Part shown: piece by piece, positions 21,904 to 21,961 of the stretch
How the letters are laid out: every line of letters starts with the position of its first letter
Position numbering within the stretch: the stretch's first letter is position 1
NCBI GenBank assembly: GCA_030674155.1
Contig: JASPKP010000786.1
Coordinates: forward strand, 15,001 to 36,961
Source: Stramonita haemastoma
Lineage: Eukaryota > Mollusca > Gastropoda > Neogastropoda > Muricidae
Length of the DNA: 21,961 nt
Direction: 5' to 3'
Made by a program: the position numbers and the translations under genes
Notes under the pieces: model-generated
Told to the model about the DNA's origin: nothing
Seen by the model: only the letters and a program-made list of their open reading frames with translations
Databases searched by the model: none

Positions 21904-21961
<58 letters not shown>
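21904..21961. repeat. Poly-G tract at window end
   Basis: Fifty-eight consecutive G run to the last base. They start in the fifth unit of array B at the place where other units have four to six G (CTGCAGGGGGG). This may be a sequencing or assembly artefact at a contig end, or a true expansion of the unit's G-run. Confidence 0.9.

Overview
This is eukaryotic, almost certainly invertebrate-animal, repeat-rich DNA. It has long CA/TG, GA and GACA microsatellites, two arrays of a roughly 400-bp satellite, and protein fragments typical of animal mobile elements. It has no operons or ribosome-binding sites. A mollusc-like genome is my best guess from the style of the proteins and repeats, but the species cannot be fixed from sequence alone.

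Layout. (1) 229-2946, minus strand: one intact 905-codon ORF. It encodes an SGNH/GDSL-hydrolase-like domain behind a coiled coil and low-complexity linkers, an architecture that resembles ORF1 proteins of esterase-bearing non-LTR retrotransposons. (2) 2947-4250: non-coding DNA with GA, GACA and TG microsatellites and a possible minus-strand CCAAT/TATA promoter near 4116-4165. (3) 4250-16272: satellite array A, about 30 units of about 401 bp. It has a fold-back copy at its left edge, a near-identical core, a stretch rich in one-base deletions, and a distinct subfamily towards the right edge. (4) 16273-17825: non-coding DNA with large CA and CG/CA tracts. (5) 17826 to about 20310, minus strand: a broken transposase-like gene. 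Its 524-codon catalytic part carries a D-D-E plus CxxC / HxxxxH pattern that lines up with the RAG1/Transib superfamily, and a KRGRPK AT-hook-like motif lies near its N terminus. At least two frameshifts and one TGA interrupt it. (6) 20312-21903: satellite array B, four full units of about 394 bp plus the start of a fifth. It ends in 58 consecutive G at the window edge.

The main observation is that arrays A and B are diverged copies of one satellite family in opposite orientations, and that they bracket the transposase-like gene. At least seven blocks occur in the same order in both when A is read on the minus strand. Array B starts where the broken gene's open frame begins. Every well-preserved unit of A and the units of B carry a perfectly alternating purine-pyrimidine run (Z-DNA-prone). 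The left edge of A folds back on itself. This suggests a satellite derived from, or spread together with, a mobile element, but that link is inference.
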